Shown: piece by piece, positions 32,145 to 42,419 of the stretch
Layout of the letters: every line of letters begins with the position of its first letter
Numbering within the stretch: the stretch's first letter is position 1
Assembly (NCBI GenBank): GCA_963580285.1
Contig: OY757011.1
Location: 103,074,316-103,138,315 of the forward strand
Source of the DNA: Lucinisca nassula
Lineage: Eukaryota > Mollusca > Bivalvia > Lucinida > Lucinidae
Length of the DNA: 64,000 bases
Reading direction: 5' to 3'
Translations under genes and position numbers: made by a program
Notes under the pieces: generated by a model
What the model was told of the DNA's origin: nothing
Database searches by the model: none
What the model saw: only the letters and a program-made list of their open reading frames with translations

Positions 32145-32472
32145 GTGTGTGTGTGAATTCGGGTTTAACGTCGCTTTCAACAATTTTCCAGTCATATCAC
32201 GTCGGTGTCTGGTTGCGACAGGGAGCTCAATGCTCACTTTTATAGTGCTGCCTCACTGAAGTATCATGTCCCAGACACATTACATGATACCACACCCAGT
32301 CACATTATCCTGACACTGGGTCGACCAGTCTTAGCTCTACCCCGTAAATCTGAGTGCCAAGCGAGGAGCAGCTAGTACCATTTTTAACGACTTTTGTATG
32401 TCGCGGCCCGGGACCGAACCCGTGACCTCCCGTTCCCTGGAGCGGACACATGCTACCAGACTGAGTTCGATC
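32145..32472 (-). mobile_element. tRNA-derived SINE (family E)
   Basis: On the minus strand the head CAGTCTGGTAGCATGTGTCC and GGTCACGGGTTCGGTCCCGG carry A- and B-box-like motifs of a tRNA. The body runs to a GTTAAACCCGAATTCAC end. It is similar in layout to the other SINEs but is seen only once here. Confidence 0.55.
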
Positions 32473-32539
32473 ACACTTTGGTTAACCACTGGTTAACCAT
32501 GGTTAACGACCGTTCGTGATCGAACTACTTCTACAATTT

Positions 32540-32640
32540 TAGCTCACCTGGGCCGAAGGCTTCAGGGGGGCTTATAGTATAGTGGGTCGTCCGTCCGTCC
32601 GACCGACGTCCGTCCACACATTGTAGCAGCTATATCTCTG
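32540..32640. repeat. Dispersed leader block AGCTCACCTGGGCCGAAGGC
   Basis: AGCTCACCTG(A/G)GCCGAAGGCT followed by a GTCCGTCCGTCC-type simple repeat also starts at 14880. Here it stands at the head of the 161-bp tandem array. (GACG)n or (GTCC)n runs also mark 34275-34300, 55690-55725 and 62525-62545. Confidence 0.65.
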
Positions 32641-32729
32641 CCGCCTGCAGGCTGACCTCAATCATTTCTCATCTGTAGTAGCATGCCTCTGGTGGGGCAT
32701 TGATGACATAAGCTTTTTTTCGAAATCGC

Positions 32730-34245
32730 GCTAAAACTTTGGTTGCTATTGCAACCAGAAGGTCCCACAGTCTTACAATCGGAAAATGCTTGCCATCACC
32801 GTAGGGCCTTCAGTTTTGATCGGATCTTTCTGAAACTTTTAAGTAAGGTGGCTGGGGATAAAAACTCGGATGAGTTCGGAAACCGGCCAAGTCCGCCCAT
32901 TTATCATAGAGTTACGTCCATTTGATTGCTGAAAATGCCGATTTTTTGGCCTTGTCATCACCGTAGCCACTTCAGTTTTGATCGAATCTTTCTGAAACTT
33001 ATTTGTAAGGTGGCTTGGGATAAAACCTTGGTTGAGTTCGAAAACCGACTAAGTCGGCCCATTTTTCATAGAGTTACATCCCTTATATTGCTGAAAATGC
33101 CGATTTTTGACCTTGTCATCACCGTAGCCCCTTCAGATTTGATCGGATTTTTCTGAAACTTATATGGAAGGTGGTTGGGGATAAAACTCGGATGAGTTCG
33201 AAAACTGGCCATGTCGACCCATTTATCATAGAGATACGTCCCTTTGATTGCTGAAAATGCCGATTTTTGACCTTGTCATCACGGTAGCCGCTTCAGTTTT
33301 GATCGGATCTTTCTGAAATTTATATATAAGGTGGCTGGGGATTAAACCTCGGATGAGTTCGAATACCGACCACGTCGTACCATTTATCATAGAGTTATGT
33401 CCCTTTCATTGCTGAAAATGCCGAATTTTGAACTTGGCATCACCGTAGCCCCTTCAGTTTTGATTGGATCTTTCTGAAACTTATATGTAAGGTGGCTGGA
33501 GATAAAAACTCGGATAAGTTTGAAAACTGGCCAAATCGGCACATTTTTCATAGAGTTATGTCCCTTTGATTGCTGAAAATGCCCATTTTTGACCTTGTCA
33601 TCACCGTAGCCCCTTCAGTTTTGATTGGATCTTTCTGAAACGTATATGTAATGTGGCTGGGGCTAAAAGCTCGGATGAGTTCGAAAACCGGCCAAGTCGG
33701 TCCATTTTTCATAGAGTTACATCCCTTTGATTGCTGAAAATGCCGATTTTTTACCTTGTCATCACGGTAGCCCCTTCAGTTTTGATTGGATCTTCCTGAA
33801 ACTTACGTACAAGTAAGTCCGAGTTAAAAGCTTGGATGAATTTGAAAACTAGTGATGTGGGTCAATTACTGACGGAGTTATGTCCCCTCATTTGCTGAAA
33901 ATGCTTATTTTTGACCTTGTCATCACCGTAGCCCCTTCAGTGATTGGATCTTCTTGAAACTTACAAACAAGTAAGTCAGGGATAAAAGCTCGGATGAGTT
34001 AAAAACTGACGAGGTTGGTTCATCTTTTGTAGAGTTACGTCCCCTTTACCGCTTAAAAATCCTATTTTTGATCTTGTCATAGCCCCTTCATTTTTCATCG
34101 GAACTTTTTGTAACTTACATGTTAGTAAGTAAGGGATAAACCTTGGCTGAGTTAATGAATTGGTGAGATCGGCATATATTTCGAAGAATTATGTCCCCTT
34201 GATTATAGAAAATGCCTATTTTTGACCTTGTCATCACCGTAGCCT
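32730..34245. repeat. ~161-bp tandem array, nine copies
   Basis: The word CCTTCAGTTTTGAT recurs at about 32806, 32964, 33127, 33288, 33449, 33611, 33772, 33931 and 34083, a spacing of about 152-163 bp. Each unit contains GCTGAAAATGCCGATTTTT, GACCTTGTCATCACCGTAGC, TTTCTGAAACTTATATGTAA and CATAGAGTTACGTCCC. Divergence rises towards the right end. ORFs inside are not conserved between units. Confidence 0.93.
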
Positions 34246-34254
34246 ATAGGGCTA

Positions 34255-35040
34255 TAGTATAAAAACAGTCATCCGGCGTCCTTCCGTCGTCTGTCGTCCA
34301 CACATTTGAACTTCAATATCTCAGTTACTAGCTTGCCAATCTTGATCAAATTTTATGTGCAGCATCACTGGGTTGGGAGATTGATTGCATTAGGTTGTTG
34401 ACCAGTTTTGAACAGAACTGTGGTTGCCATGGACACAAACACGTTCCATAAACGGCGTCTCCAACTTTTCTTAGCCATTTCTGATCCGATCTTTATCATA
34501 CTTGCAGACAAGCAGGAGAGGCATACAGTCTACGTCGAGTTCGAATTTGGGCCTCACAGGACCAACGGTTTTAGAGTTATCTGCCATTGAGCATTAAATA
34601 AGCGAAAAATAGTGTCTCCACTTTTTCTCAGCTGTTTTCGATCAGATCTTTTTGAAATTTTTAGTAAACAAGTACAAGCATAATATCTCAGATGCATTCG
34701 AATTTGGCTTGGATCTGACATCCGGTTCCGCAATTACGTTCCTTTGAGCGTGAAAAATTTTACCATAGGCTTACAATGGAAAAACGATGACTCCACTTTC
34801 TGATCCGATCTTTGTAAAACTTGCAGATAAACAGTAGACGAATTCAGTCTTTTTACTTTTTTCACAGCTGCTTTCGATCGGATCTGTTTAAAACTTTTAG
34901 TAAACAAGGACAAGCATAATATCTCAGATGAGTTGGAATTCGGCCTGAATCTGTCAATGCCAATTTAAAAATTTATGTAAACATTTCGTTTCCGCCTAAC
35001 ATTCGATCAAGCTGACACTTCACATATAGTTAGTCCAGGA
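34255..35040. repeat. Degenerate continuation of the tandem array
   Basis: CATCCGGCGTCC, TTCAATATCTCAGTTACTAG and GATC(C/A)GATCTTT(A/T) words recur with lower similarity. From about 34980 the text changes to the ATTTCGTTTCCG...GATCAAGCTGA family that dominates 40.6-44 kb. Confidence 0.6.
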
Positions 35041-35319
35041 CATTACGATTACTCGCCCGTACGACATAGTGCATTTTTTACATCTCCAAAATGGCTATTT
35101 TTCTGATGAAAATCCTTCATATTTTTCTTATAAATGCTCAAAACATTGGATGTGGGTGCTCGTTAGAACCGCCTCATTGAGGCGGTTCGAACGAGTACCC
35201 ACAAACTATGTGTTGGAGCAGAAATAAGAAAAATAATGAATATCCCCGTAAACCCCAGTTTTCTCTATATAAAGTGGGGTTTAGAGGGGTCTTCATTTCA
35301 CGAACTTGTTCACGTGATG
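35041..35319 (+). mobile_element. MITE-P copy (279 bp)
   Basis: It runs from CATTACGATTACTCG to TTGTTCACGTGATG. It contains CATCTCCAAAATGGCTATTT, the central hairpin GTGCTCGTTAGAACCGCCTC / GAGGCGGTTCGAACGAGTAC, and the second hairpin AACCCCAGTTTTCTC...AGTGGGGTTTAG with an internal TATATAAAG. It sits inside a unit of the ~155-bp repeat: AGTTAGTCCAGG lies to the left and ATGTGGAGCAGCG to the right. Confidence 0.85.
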
Positions 35320-35390
35320 ATGTGGAGCAGCGGATTTTTTTTTTTAATTTCTATTTAGTTTTTCAATGAGCACCGTCTTGAAAATGAAAT

Positions 35391-35739
35391 ACAGTCGAAC
35401 TTGAATGGCTCGAACACCTTTGGGACCTCGAAAATCTGTTCGAGACAGGGGTAGTTCGAGCCACTGAGGTTACAGCCAGAAGACATAACGAGATACTTTT
35501 TGACATCTTTTCGGTGTTCAATAATGAAAATGTATGCTGTGTGTACTCATTAGAATCGCCTCATCGAGGCGATTCTAATGAATACACACAGGATACATTT
35601 GCAAGATAAAAGACTAGAATCTTCTTAATTATCCCCCATTATTTCTTATGTAGAGGATTTCGCTAGGGACTCAAGAATGTGTTCGACTCATCCATGGTAA
35701 ACGAGCCATTGGTGTTCGAGCCATCGAAGTTCTACTGTA
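35391..35739. mobile_element. pogo/Tigger-like MITE with a nested hairpin
   Basis: The ends TACAGTCGAACTTGAATGGC and GCCATCGAAGTTCTACTGTA are inverted repeats with a flanking TA, the target used by Tc1/mariner/pogo elements. A GAATCGCC-type hairpin of the MITE-P kind lies in the interior at 35533-35594. Right-end fragments of the same family lie at 40520-40600 and, diverged, near 15845-15900. No transposase is encoded. Confidence 0.7.
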
Positions 35740-35741
35740 AT

Positions 35742-36595
35742 AATTAAGATAACGTCAAAAATGGAATAACATTCCAAAGAAAAGTTACTGACTATATATA
35801 CTCACCGGAAATAGAAACTATACACTCATTTTTAAATTGTCACTGGCAAAACATTTTAATGAAATTGGAATTACAATTATATAAACTATCATCAGTGGCA
35901 TGTCTGACTGATCGAATAAAATGTTTAATGATAGCTACGATTTAACGGTTAAAGCCACAGGTTCAAAGTAAGGGTTCAAATCTTGCTGTTCAAGTTTCCA
36001 TTGGGTCAAACATTTTGTGTCGCGAATGTGATTCCAATTTTTACCAGTTATTGCGTATCATCTAACGTTGGGAATATTGTTTGCAAAATTAAAATTTTCA
36101 CAATCGTTGACATGTTATCGACCTTTAAATATTGGACCAAACCACCGGAAGTGGGCAAAAAGTATGGGTTTTCTGATTGCGGTTTTTGTTTTTATCACTA
36201 TTTAAGACACAGCTAAAATGCTGAAACGACTGAAGGCACTGTTGGGTCGATTTTTAGCTTGAAACATTATTTTGAAAAATTTCGCTGAAAAAAGCAGTTT
36301 TTCTGATTTCAATAAAATGTTTGTTTCTCGATAATTTTTAGATGTTATGTTATTTTTTTATTTCTTGCTTTTCACTTGTTACCTATACGCAAAAATTTTG
36401 AAGTCAAAATTGGATTACAAAGAGATTTTTTAAAAAATGTACTTTTTTACATTTTCCCCAAACACTTTTATTTTGAACACCAGATTTTCTTTAAATTGTT
36501 ACAGGATTCATGCCTATAGTTAGTCAAATCCTTAATCAGTAATTTTTAACTGAATTATCCACTTGTTTTGTCAGGCGAGACAATTCAAAAGTTTA
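35742..36595. other. Unassigned AT-rich sequence
   Basis: No recognised repeat, ORF with domains, or RNA gene. T-rich runs are frequent towards 36340-36480. Confidence 0.5.
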
Positions 36596-36596
36596 T

Positions 36597-36779
36597 ACAG
36601 TCAAACCTGTCTTAGTGGCCACCTCTATTAAGCAAGCAACCTGTCTTAAGCAAGCAGGCATTTAGTTCCCGAAAAAGGCAAATGCATTTAAATTCACCTG
36701 TATTAAGCAAGCACCTGTGTTAAGCAAGCACATTTTCATTATCCCTGAGGTGCTTGTTTAACACAGGCTGGACTGTAGT
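36597..36779. mobile_element. pogo/Tigger-like MITE (CAGTC ends)
   Basis: TACAGTCAAACCTGTCTTAG at the left and CTGTG/TAACACAGGCTGGACTGTA at the right form terminal inverted repeats beginning TACAGTC. The interior repeats ATTAAGCAAGCA-(A/C)CCTGT words four times. There is no coding capacity. Confidence 0.7.
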
Positions 36780-37075
36780 TTCTATTTCCGGTCAGTATAG
36801 ATTATTCAACACTCAATACAACCGTGTGCAAGTTATGTGGTGAAAATTCATTCTTTAGGAGAAATAAAAGATTTCCTGATTTTCGCTTCAAGAATCGTTT
36901 CAAGAATGGCCGCAGAATTCTATTAGGAGACATCGGAAATCGAATAGAACAGAATTCCAGCGACTTCAGCTTGCAAAAGTTACATAATATCTAGAAATTT
37001 TTCATGGCACCCCATATGTTGAGAATTGTACTATCGTGAGCTAAATAGTGAAATAGAGTTAGTATTTCAAAGAAG

Positions 37076-37242
37076 TGAGTGAGTGAGTTTGAATTCTACG
37101 TCCCACCAACAGCTAATGTCATACGGAGTCGGGACCTCGGGTTAAAGACTCATCCGAAAGTCTGGAGAAGCCCGGGATCGATCCTGCGATCCCTGGTTTA
37201 CAAGGCGAGTAGCTTAGCCACTGCACCACGGAGTCTTCTGTA
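37076..37242 (-). mobile_element. tRNA-derived SINE-C (CTCA tail)
   Basis: On the minus strand: head GACTCCGTGGTGCAGTGGCT (A box), GGATCGATCCCGGGC (B box), body CAGACTTTCGGATGAGTC and GTTGGTGGGACGTAGAATTC, and an (ACTC)n tail. Related copies are at 2359-2402, 55990-56112 and 59399-59556. Confidence 0.85.
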
Positions 37243-37267
37243 TATTTCAAAATTAAAACAGCATTAG

Positions 37268-38653
37268 ATGGCGATGGCAGAAAATTCCGGTACAGAAGTG
37301 ATTTGGGTTTCGTTTGTTTGCACTGACGAAAACAGTCAGGAAGATTTTAAGCAAAATGCCCTTCTGTCAGTAAATTGCGATAATTCAGAAGATAGCCTGT
37401 CGACTATTGATCCTGAGACATGCAGGTCGGTGACTGAATATGATGACCCATTCGAGGCACTTTCTATAGGAATCTGTCATAGTAGTTCAGTTTGTATCCA
37501 GTGTGTTCCTTGATTGCTTTAAAAATTAACTGTTAGCTGACTTTTCAGAAAAGATAGAAATGGAAGATGCTCACATATTTAAATTCACAACACATGTGAG
37601 AAGTCTGCGGTGTGATATAAAAATGAACAGCGACTATAGGGGCCGCGTCAAGCGATTTTGGTACTTATCGCCTATGCGAGCAGCGAAGGTTCAGGCGAGC
37701 CTGCGCATCCGCGCAGTCTCGCCAGAACCTTCGCTGCTCGCTCATACAAGCAGTGAATCAAGAGGAACCTTCAGACAGAAAGCCATATCCCTGGCCCCTC
37801 TGAATGGCTGGGCATGCGCAGTTAAAATTTGTCAGGACGGAATGCTCGAATACACAAGTTCGCTTGGCGGGGCTCATATGTACCAGCTATACAAACTGCC
37901 TTTCCTGAAACAACGAGTCAGTGGTCAAATCAACCAGTCTACACATACGAGCGAGTGGGTGCTCAGTCTGATTGTGAAAGTTCTAATGTCAAGCCCAACA
38001 TTTAGCAACAGTCAACAGTATTTAAAGCAGACCATACGCGGCAAGGGACACAATTCTACAACACGGGAACTCGCTCGCAAGAAATGGTATTTTCGTTATC
38101 AACAAAAGAAAAACAGACTAACAGAGTGCCAGACCCAAAGTGCAACAACCAACTTGGTTCACAGCCAACTGAGTATTCGAATTTGAATATGACGGAAAGC
38201 ATGAATATGAAAGCAAAATCACCGTCTTTCACATGTGTACCGATAATGCACGGGGCACATAATTTTCAGCCAAAGATCACAGAAGCTGTCAACCAGCAGG
38301 GTATGCTTATTACTGACAACCAGCCAGGAACTGATTACAAACGACCTACGTCAATTGTGGATCATGGACAGCATATGCCAGAAACAGTTCTGCCAAGAAC
38401 GGATCAGCAGCAAACTGTGAAAATATTTAACAATCAGCAATTGATGCCAAGCACAGATTACCATCAGAAAGCTGTGCCAAGATCTGATGTTTTGTCATCA
38501 GCAGATCAGCAGCAACGTACGCCAAGAACAGATATGATGCCGACAACAGACCAGCAGATACGGATGACGAGAATCGGTCAGCCAACTACAGGACAGAGGG
38601 CATGTGTGGAACAACTGCTGTCTGGCTCTCCATTTGTGACTATAGGCGGCTGA
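37268..38653 (+). pseudogene. Possible host gene or decayed gene, unknown product
   Basis: I do not recognise a family. An ATG at 37268 opens an 81-codon ORF (MAMAENSGTEVIWVSF), and an ATG at 37560 opens a 208-codon ORF in another frame. A GT at 37482 and an AG at 37547-37548 (CTGACTTTTCAG) would join the two in phase with a 67-bp intron. A third stretch, open from 38006 to the TGA at 38651-38653, is Gln/Thr/Asp-rich with repeated P-x-TDQQ-like words and looks coding. It is in the first frame, not the second, and an in-frame TAG lies at 38003-38005. A palindrome at 37676-37742 sits in the middle ORF. Either several exons or a frameshifted pseudogene would fit. Confidence 0.35.
37676..37742. 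repeat. GC-rich palindrome with ~32-bp arms
   Basis: GCGAGCAGCGAAGGTTCAGG and its inverted partner around AGAACCTTCGCTGCTCGC differ at only two or three positions, with a loop of a few bases near 37710. It lies inside an ORF and is probably an inserted foldback element. Confidence 0.85.
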
Positions 38654-38654
38654 T

Positions 38655-39090
38655 GGGTGGCAGCCTCAGCATATGTTCTTGATGGAATTTTATCCACAAT
38701 ACTGGTTATTGTTGATTTCATTTCTTATAGATTTGAATCGACGTTGAGTAGAATTGCATTCTTAACATTTTGAATCAACGATTCTAGATCTTGTATTTTC
38801 TGCATTATTATGCCAAGTATGAGCTGTTGACTATTATTCTGTTCTATTTCTGTATCTGCCATCGTGGTGAATTGTCTATACGACGCATTATTTCTCCATC
38901 ACTGTTGCTTTGAGCAGTCAAAGTTTTCTCCATTTGAGTAGATATTAGCATTGTCAGCTCGCCATCTGTTTCAGAGAAGGAATCATATACGCAACTTCCA
39001 TTGACTTAAGGCTTTGTAAAAAAAAGGTATGAATATTGTTTTTTTTTTTGTTTTGTTTTTTTTTTTTAAATATTCAATGATTACGTTCTA
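38655..39090. other. Unassigned, with T-rich runs
   Basis: No gene or repeat family was recognised. Poly-T stretches lie at about 39040-39067, just before the LINE fragment. A poly-T there may be unrelated, since it is on the 5' side of that fragment. Confidence 0.45.
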
Positions 39091-39100
39091 AATTCTCTGA

Positions 39101-39760
39101 GTGTCAGGCAATGTTAAAGTCTTCAAAAATTCAAATCTTCACATATTTAGTTTGTGTGAAACAAAATTAAATAACAACAGCATGTCAAGCAGTTTTAATA
39201 TCCAAGGTTTTCAAGACCCGTTTCGTAAAGATAATCATACTAATGGTGGTGGTGGCATACTTGTTTACGTTAAGAATCAAATAATGGCTAGACGTAGGGA
39301 AGACATTGAGAGTAATGAAATTTCATGCGTTTGGCTTGAAATTAGCCCAAATGAAGGTGTCTTTTTTGCTTGGGTCCTTGTACAGGAATCCTGGCGAACG
39401 TGTCGAGTGGTAAGACCGTTTTGATTTTTTTTAGATGACGTTTGGAAAGAAAATAAAGAAATCATTTTACTGGGGGATTTTAATAAAGATTCATTAAATT
39501 CAAATATAAACAGAGAATGGTCGATGTTTACAGAATCATTAGGACTTAGTCAACTCATTACCCAACCAACAAGGGTAACGGACAATTCTAGCACGCTTAT
39601 CGACCACATTTATTCAAGTCATGAAGATAATACTTCAAAAGTACACATAAGTCATATCGGCATCCGTGACCATTATGCAGCTGTCTGCAACAGAAAAATA
39701 AATGCATTTTTTTTTTTTTTATGTAGAATGCACACAGATCAAAACATATCGATCGTTCAA
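39101..39760 (+). pseudogene. LINE endonuclease domain fragment (left part)
   Basis: The APE-like endonuclease of a LINE ORF2: SLCETKLN (~39152), FRKDNHTNGGGGILVYVKN (~39220), then, after a frameshift between about 39367 and 39430, EIILLGDFNKDS (39455), LITQPTRVTDNSSTLIDHIY (39555) and GIRDHYAA (39660). A T run at about 39708-39720 shifts the frame again. The N-terminal catalytic Asn strand is missing or lost (TGA at 39098-39100). The family differs from the LINE at 21-26 kb; the linker and layout resemble CR1/L2-like elements. Confidence 0.85.
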
Positions 39761-40039
39761 CATTAGGAAAACATGGCCGTGTGAAATAATGGCGTCCAAC
39801 ATGGTGTCAGAAGTTACATATATTACGTAAAAATGATAACATCTTTCTAATTTCTGCTTTCAGCATAGATTGCGGGTGCTCGTTAGAACCGCCTCAATGA
39901 GGCGGTTCTAACGAGTACCCACAATCTATGCTTTGGAGCAAAAATAAGGCAGATAATGTTAACCCCCTTACACCCCACTTTTCCCTCTATAAAGTGGGGT
40001 TTAGAGGGGTCTTCGTTTCACGGACTTGTTATCGTGATG
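39761..40039 (+). mobile_element. MITE-P copy (279 bp) inserted in a LINE
   Basis: It runs from CATTAGGAAAACATGG to TTGTTATCGTGATG. The hairpin GTGCTCGTTAGAACCGCCTC / GAGGCGGTTCTAACGAGTAC is at 39876-39920, and CACCCCACTT...AAAGTGGGGTTTAG follows. Removing it joins TCGTTCAA to AAAATTTTGACGAA, which reads through as one LINE frame (RSFKNFDET). The insertion therefore postdates the LINE copy. Any target duplication is hidden in the A run. Confidence 0.85.
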
Positions 40040-40470
40040 AAAATTTTGACGAAACTGATTTTTTTGAATGATTTGCAATCAATACAATGGAATGAACTCA
40101 GTAAGCATGAAACTTTAGATGATATACTTCGTGCATGGTATTCATTTTTCAATGATACGGTCAATAAGCATGTCCCAATAAAAGCTCACATAATTAAAAA
40201 AGACATACAGCCTGACTGGCTAACATCAGCTATTCTTGATAGCATGAAAGAAAGAGACAAACTTAAAATACAAGGTCGTTTCGAAGAGTCCAAACGTACG
40301 CGTAATCAGATATCATCAATGGTTAATGAATCAAAAATGGCAACTTATAAAACTAAAATTGAACAAGGAAAAGATGATCCAAAATCAATTTGGAAACTGT
40401 TTAAAGAGTTCGGTGATGCGATGCTAATGAGTACACACACCATACCTTATCAAGATAAGATCAAACCAAT
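40040..40470 (+). pseudogene. LINE fragment, linker between endonuclease and RT
   Basis: This continues the interrupted LINE: LNDLQSIQWNELSKHETLDD, then VPIKAHIIKKDIQPDWLTSA, ILDSMKERDKLK, and KDDPKSIWKLFKEFGDAM. The region corresponds to the linker before the reverse transcriptase palm. The RT domain itself is absent; the fragment stops after about 40440. A 7-T run near 40061 breaks the frame. Confidence 0.85.
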
Positions 40471-40519
40471 TCCATACATTGCATGAAATATATGGATATC
40501 TAGAACCATGGAAAGAAAT

Positions 40520-40600
40520 GCTCTAGGGACTCCCGAATGAGTTCGAATTAGCCATGGTAAACGAGCCATCCGTTTTCGAGTTATCGAAGTTTCACTGTAT
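40520..40600. mobile_element. Right end of pogo-like MITE
   Basis: CTAGGGACTCCCGAATGAGT, TCGAATTAGCCATGGTAAAC and TTATCGAAGTTTCACTGTA match 35651-35739. The left end is missing. Confidence 0.65.
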
Positions 40601-42011
40601 ATAGTTAGACAATGATGTGGAGTAGTGTCTGTTGTTTAGAGGTTACGGTCCATCTAATATTAATAGAGTTATTCCCCTTTGAAAATTTCTGTAAACATTT
40701 CGCTTCCGTCTAACTCCTCTACAATTTACATTCGATCAAGCTGAAACTTCATACATAGTAAGACCATGATATGGTTCAGCGCATATTGTTTCAAGGTTAC
40801 GGTTGGGTTCTGGCTAACTCCTCCTACAATTAAAATCTGATCAAGTTGAAACTTTACATATAGTAAGACCATGATTTGGAGCAGCGCATATTATTTCGAG
40901 GTTACAGTCCACAAAATGCTCATAGAGTTATGCCCTTTGGAAAATTTCTGTAAACATTTCGTTTCAAGGGAATTTCTCCTACAATTAACATTTGATCAAG
41001 CTGAAACTTCACCTATAATTAGACCATGATGCGGAGCAGTACACATTGTTTCAAGCTTAAGGTCCGCCAAATCATATTAATAGAGTTATACCCCTTTGAA
41101 AATGTTTGTAAACATTTCATTTCCGGATAACTCCTACATTTTAAATCCGATCAATCTGAAACCTGATATATTGTTAGACAATGATGTGGAGTAGCGCATA
41201 TTCTTTAGAGGCTGTGGTCCACTAAATATTAATTGAGTTATTCCCCTTTGAAAATTTCTCTAAACATTTCGTTTCCGTCTAACTCCTCCTACAATTAAAA
41301 TTAGATCAAGCTGAAACTTCATACATAGTTAGACTATGTTATGGAGCAGTGCGTAATATTTCAAGGTTTTCGGTCCACCAAATATTAACGGAGTTATGTC
41401 CTTTGAAAATTTATGTAAACATTTCGTTTCCGGATAACTTCTCCCACATTTACATCAGACCATGATGTGATGCAGCGCATATTGTTTCGAGGTGACGGTC
41501 AAATATCCATCGAGTTATGCCCCTTTGAAAATGTCTGTAAACATTTTTTCTGCCTTATTCCTCCTACAATTAAGATCTGATCAAATTGAAACTTCATATA
41601 TAGTTAGCAATGATTTGGAGCAGCTCATATTGTTTCGAGGTCACAGTTCACCAAATATATATACAGTAATGCCCCTTTGAAAGTTTCTGCAAACATTTAG
41701 TCTCCTGCTAAGTCCTCCTACAATTTAGATCCCTTCAAGATGATGTACGATGTGGAGCTGTGTATATTGTTTCGAGATTGCAGTCAACCAACTATTCTTT
41801 AAAACAAATCTGTAAACATCTCCTACAATTGACATTCAATCAAGCTGAAACTAAATATATGGTTAGACCATGTATGATAAGGAGCAGCGCATATTGTTTC
41901 GAGGTTTCGGTCCACCAAATTTTAGCAGAATTATGTCCCTTTGAAAATTTCTGTTAGAGTTTTGTTTCTGGCTAACTCCTCCTATAGTATACATCAGACT
42001 AAGCAGAGACT
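40601..42011. repeat. ~155-bp degenerate tandem array
   Basis: About nine units, each with CTAACTCCTCCTACAATT, GATCAAGCTGAAACTTCA, CATATAGTTAGACCATGATG, TGGAGCAGCGCATATTGTTT, CGAGGTTACGGTCCACCAAA, TAGAGTTATGCCCCTTTGAA and TAAACATTTCGTTTCCG. Units vary in length through small deletions. The array is interrupted at the right by a MITE-P. Confidence 0.9.
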
Positions 42012-42291
42012 CATTACGATAACACACCCGTACGGCATAGTGCATTTCTCACATCTCCAAAATGGCTACTTTTCTGATAAAATCCTTGATATTTTTCCTA
42101 TAAATGCTCAAAACATAGGTTGTGTGTGCTCGTTAGAACCGCCTCAATGAGGCGGTTCTAACGAGTACCCACAACCTATGTCTGGGAGCAGAAATAAGAA
42201 AAATAATGAATACCCCCCTAAACCCCAGTTTTCTCTATATAAAGTGGGGTTTGGGGGGGGGTCTTCATTTCACGGACTTGTTCACGTGATG
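42012..42291 (+). mobile_element. MITE-P reference copy (280 bp)
   Basis: The start is CATTACGATAACACACCCG and the end CACGGACTTGTTCACGTGATG; other copies end TGTTATCGTAATG, the exact inverse of CATTACGATAACA. The central hairpin (42118-42174) has arms of about 28 bp with two mismatches. A second hairpin (ACCCCAGTTTTCTC / AAAGTGGGGTTT) follows, with TATATAAAG near its loop. There is no ORF. It is non-autonomous, and the mobilising superfamily is not evident from the ends. Confidence 0.88.
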
Positions 42292-42330
42292 TTATTGAGC
42301 AGTGCATAGAGAAAACCAGGTTGGTGTCTT

Positions 42331-42419
42331 TTGATATCAAGTTTATCAGGCAAGGCTTCGAGAACGCTTGTAGATTCTACATGCGTTCTCGAAGCCGAAC
42401 CTGATAAACTTGATATCAA
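42331..42419. repeat. Palindrome with 37-bp arms
   Basis: TTGATATCAAGTTTATCAGG at the left is inverted exactly at the right end. The arms continue to GGCTTCGAGAACGC / GCGTTCTCGAAGCC with three mismatches in the middle. The loop is about 15 bp. Confidence 0.9.

Noticed and set aside
32926..33156. ORFs within the 161-bp array
   Set aside because: They are not maintained between units, whose length is not a multiple of 3 and varies.
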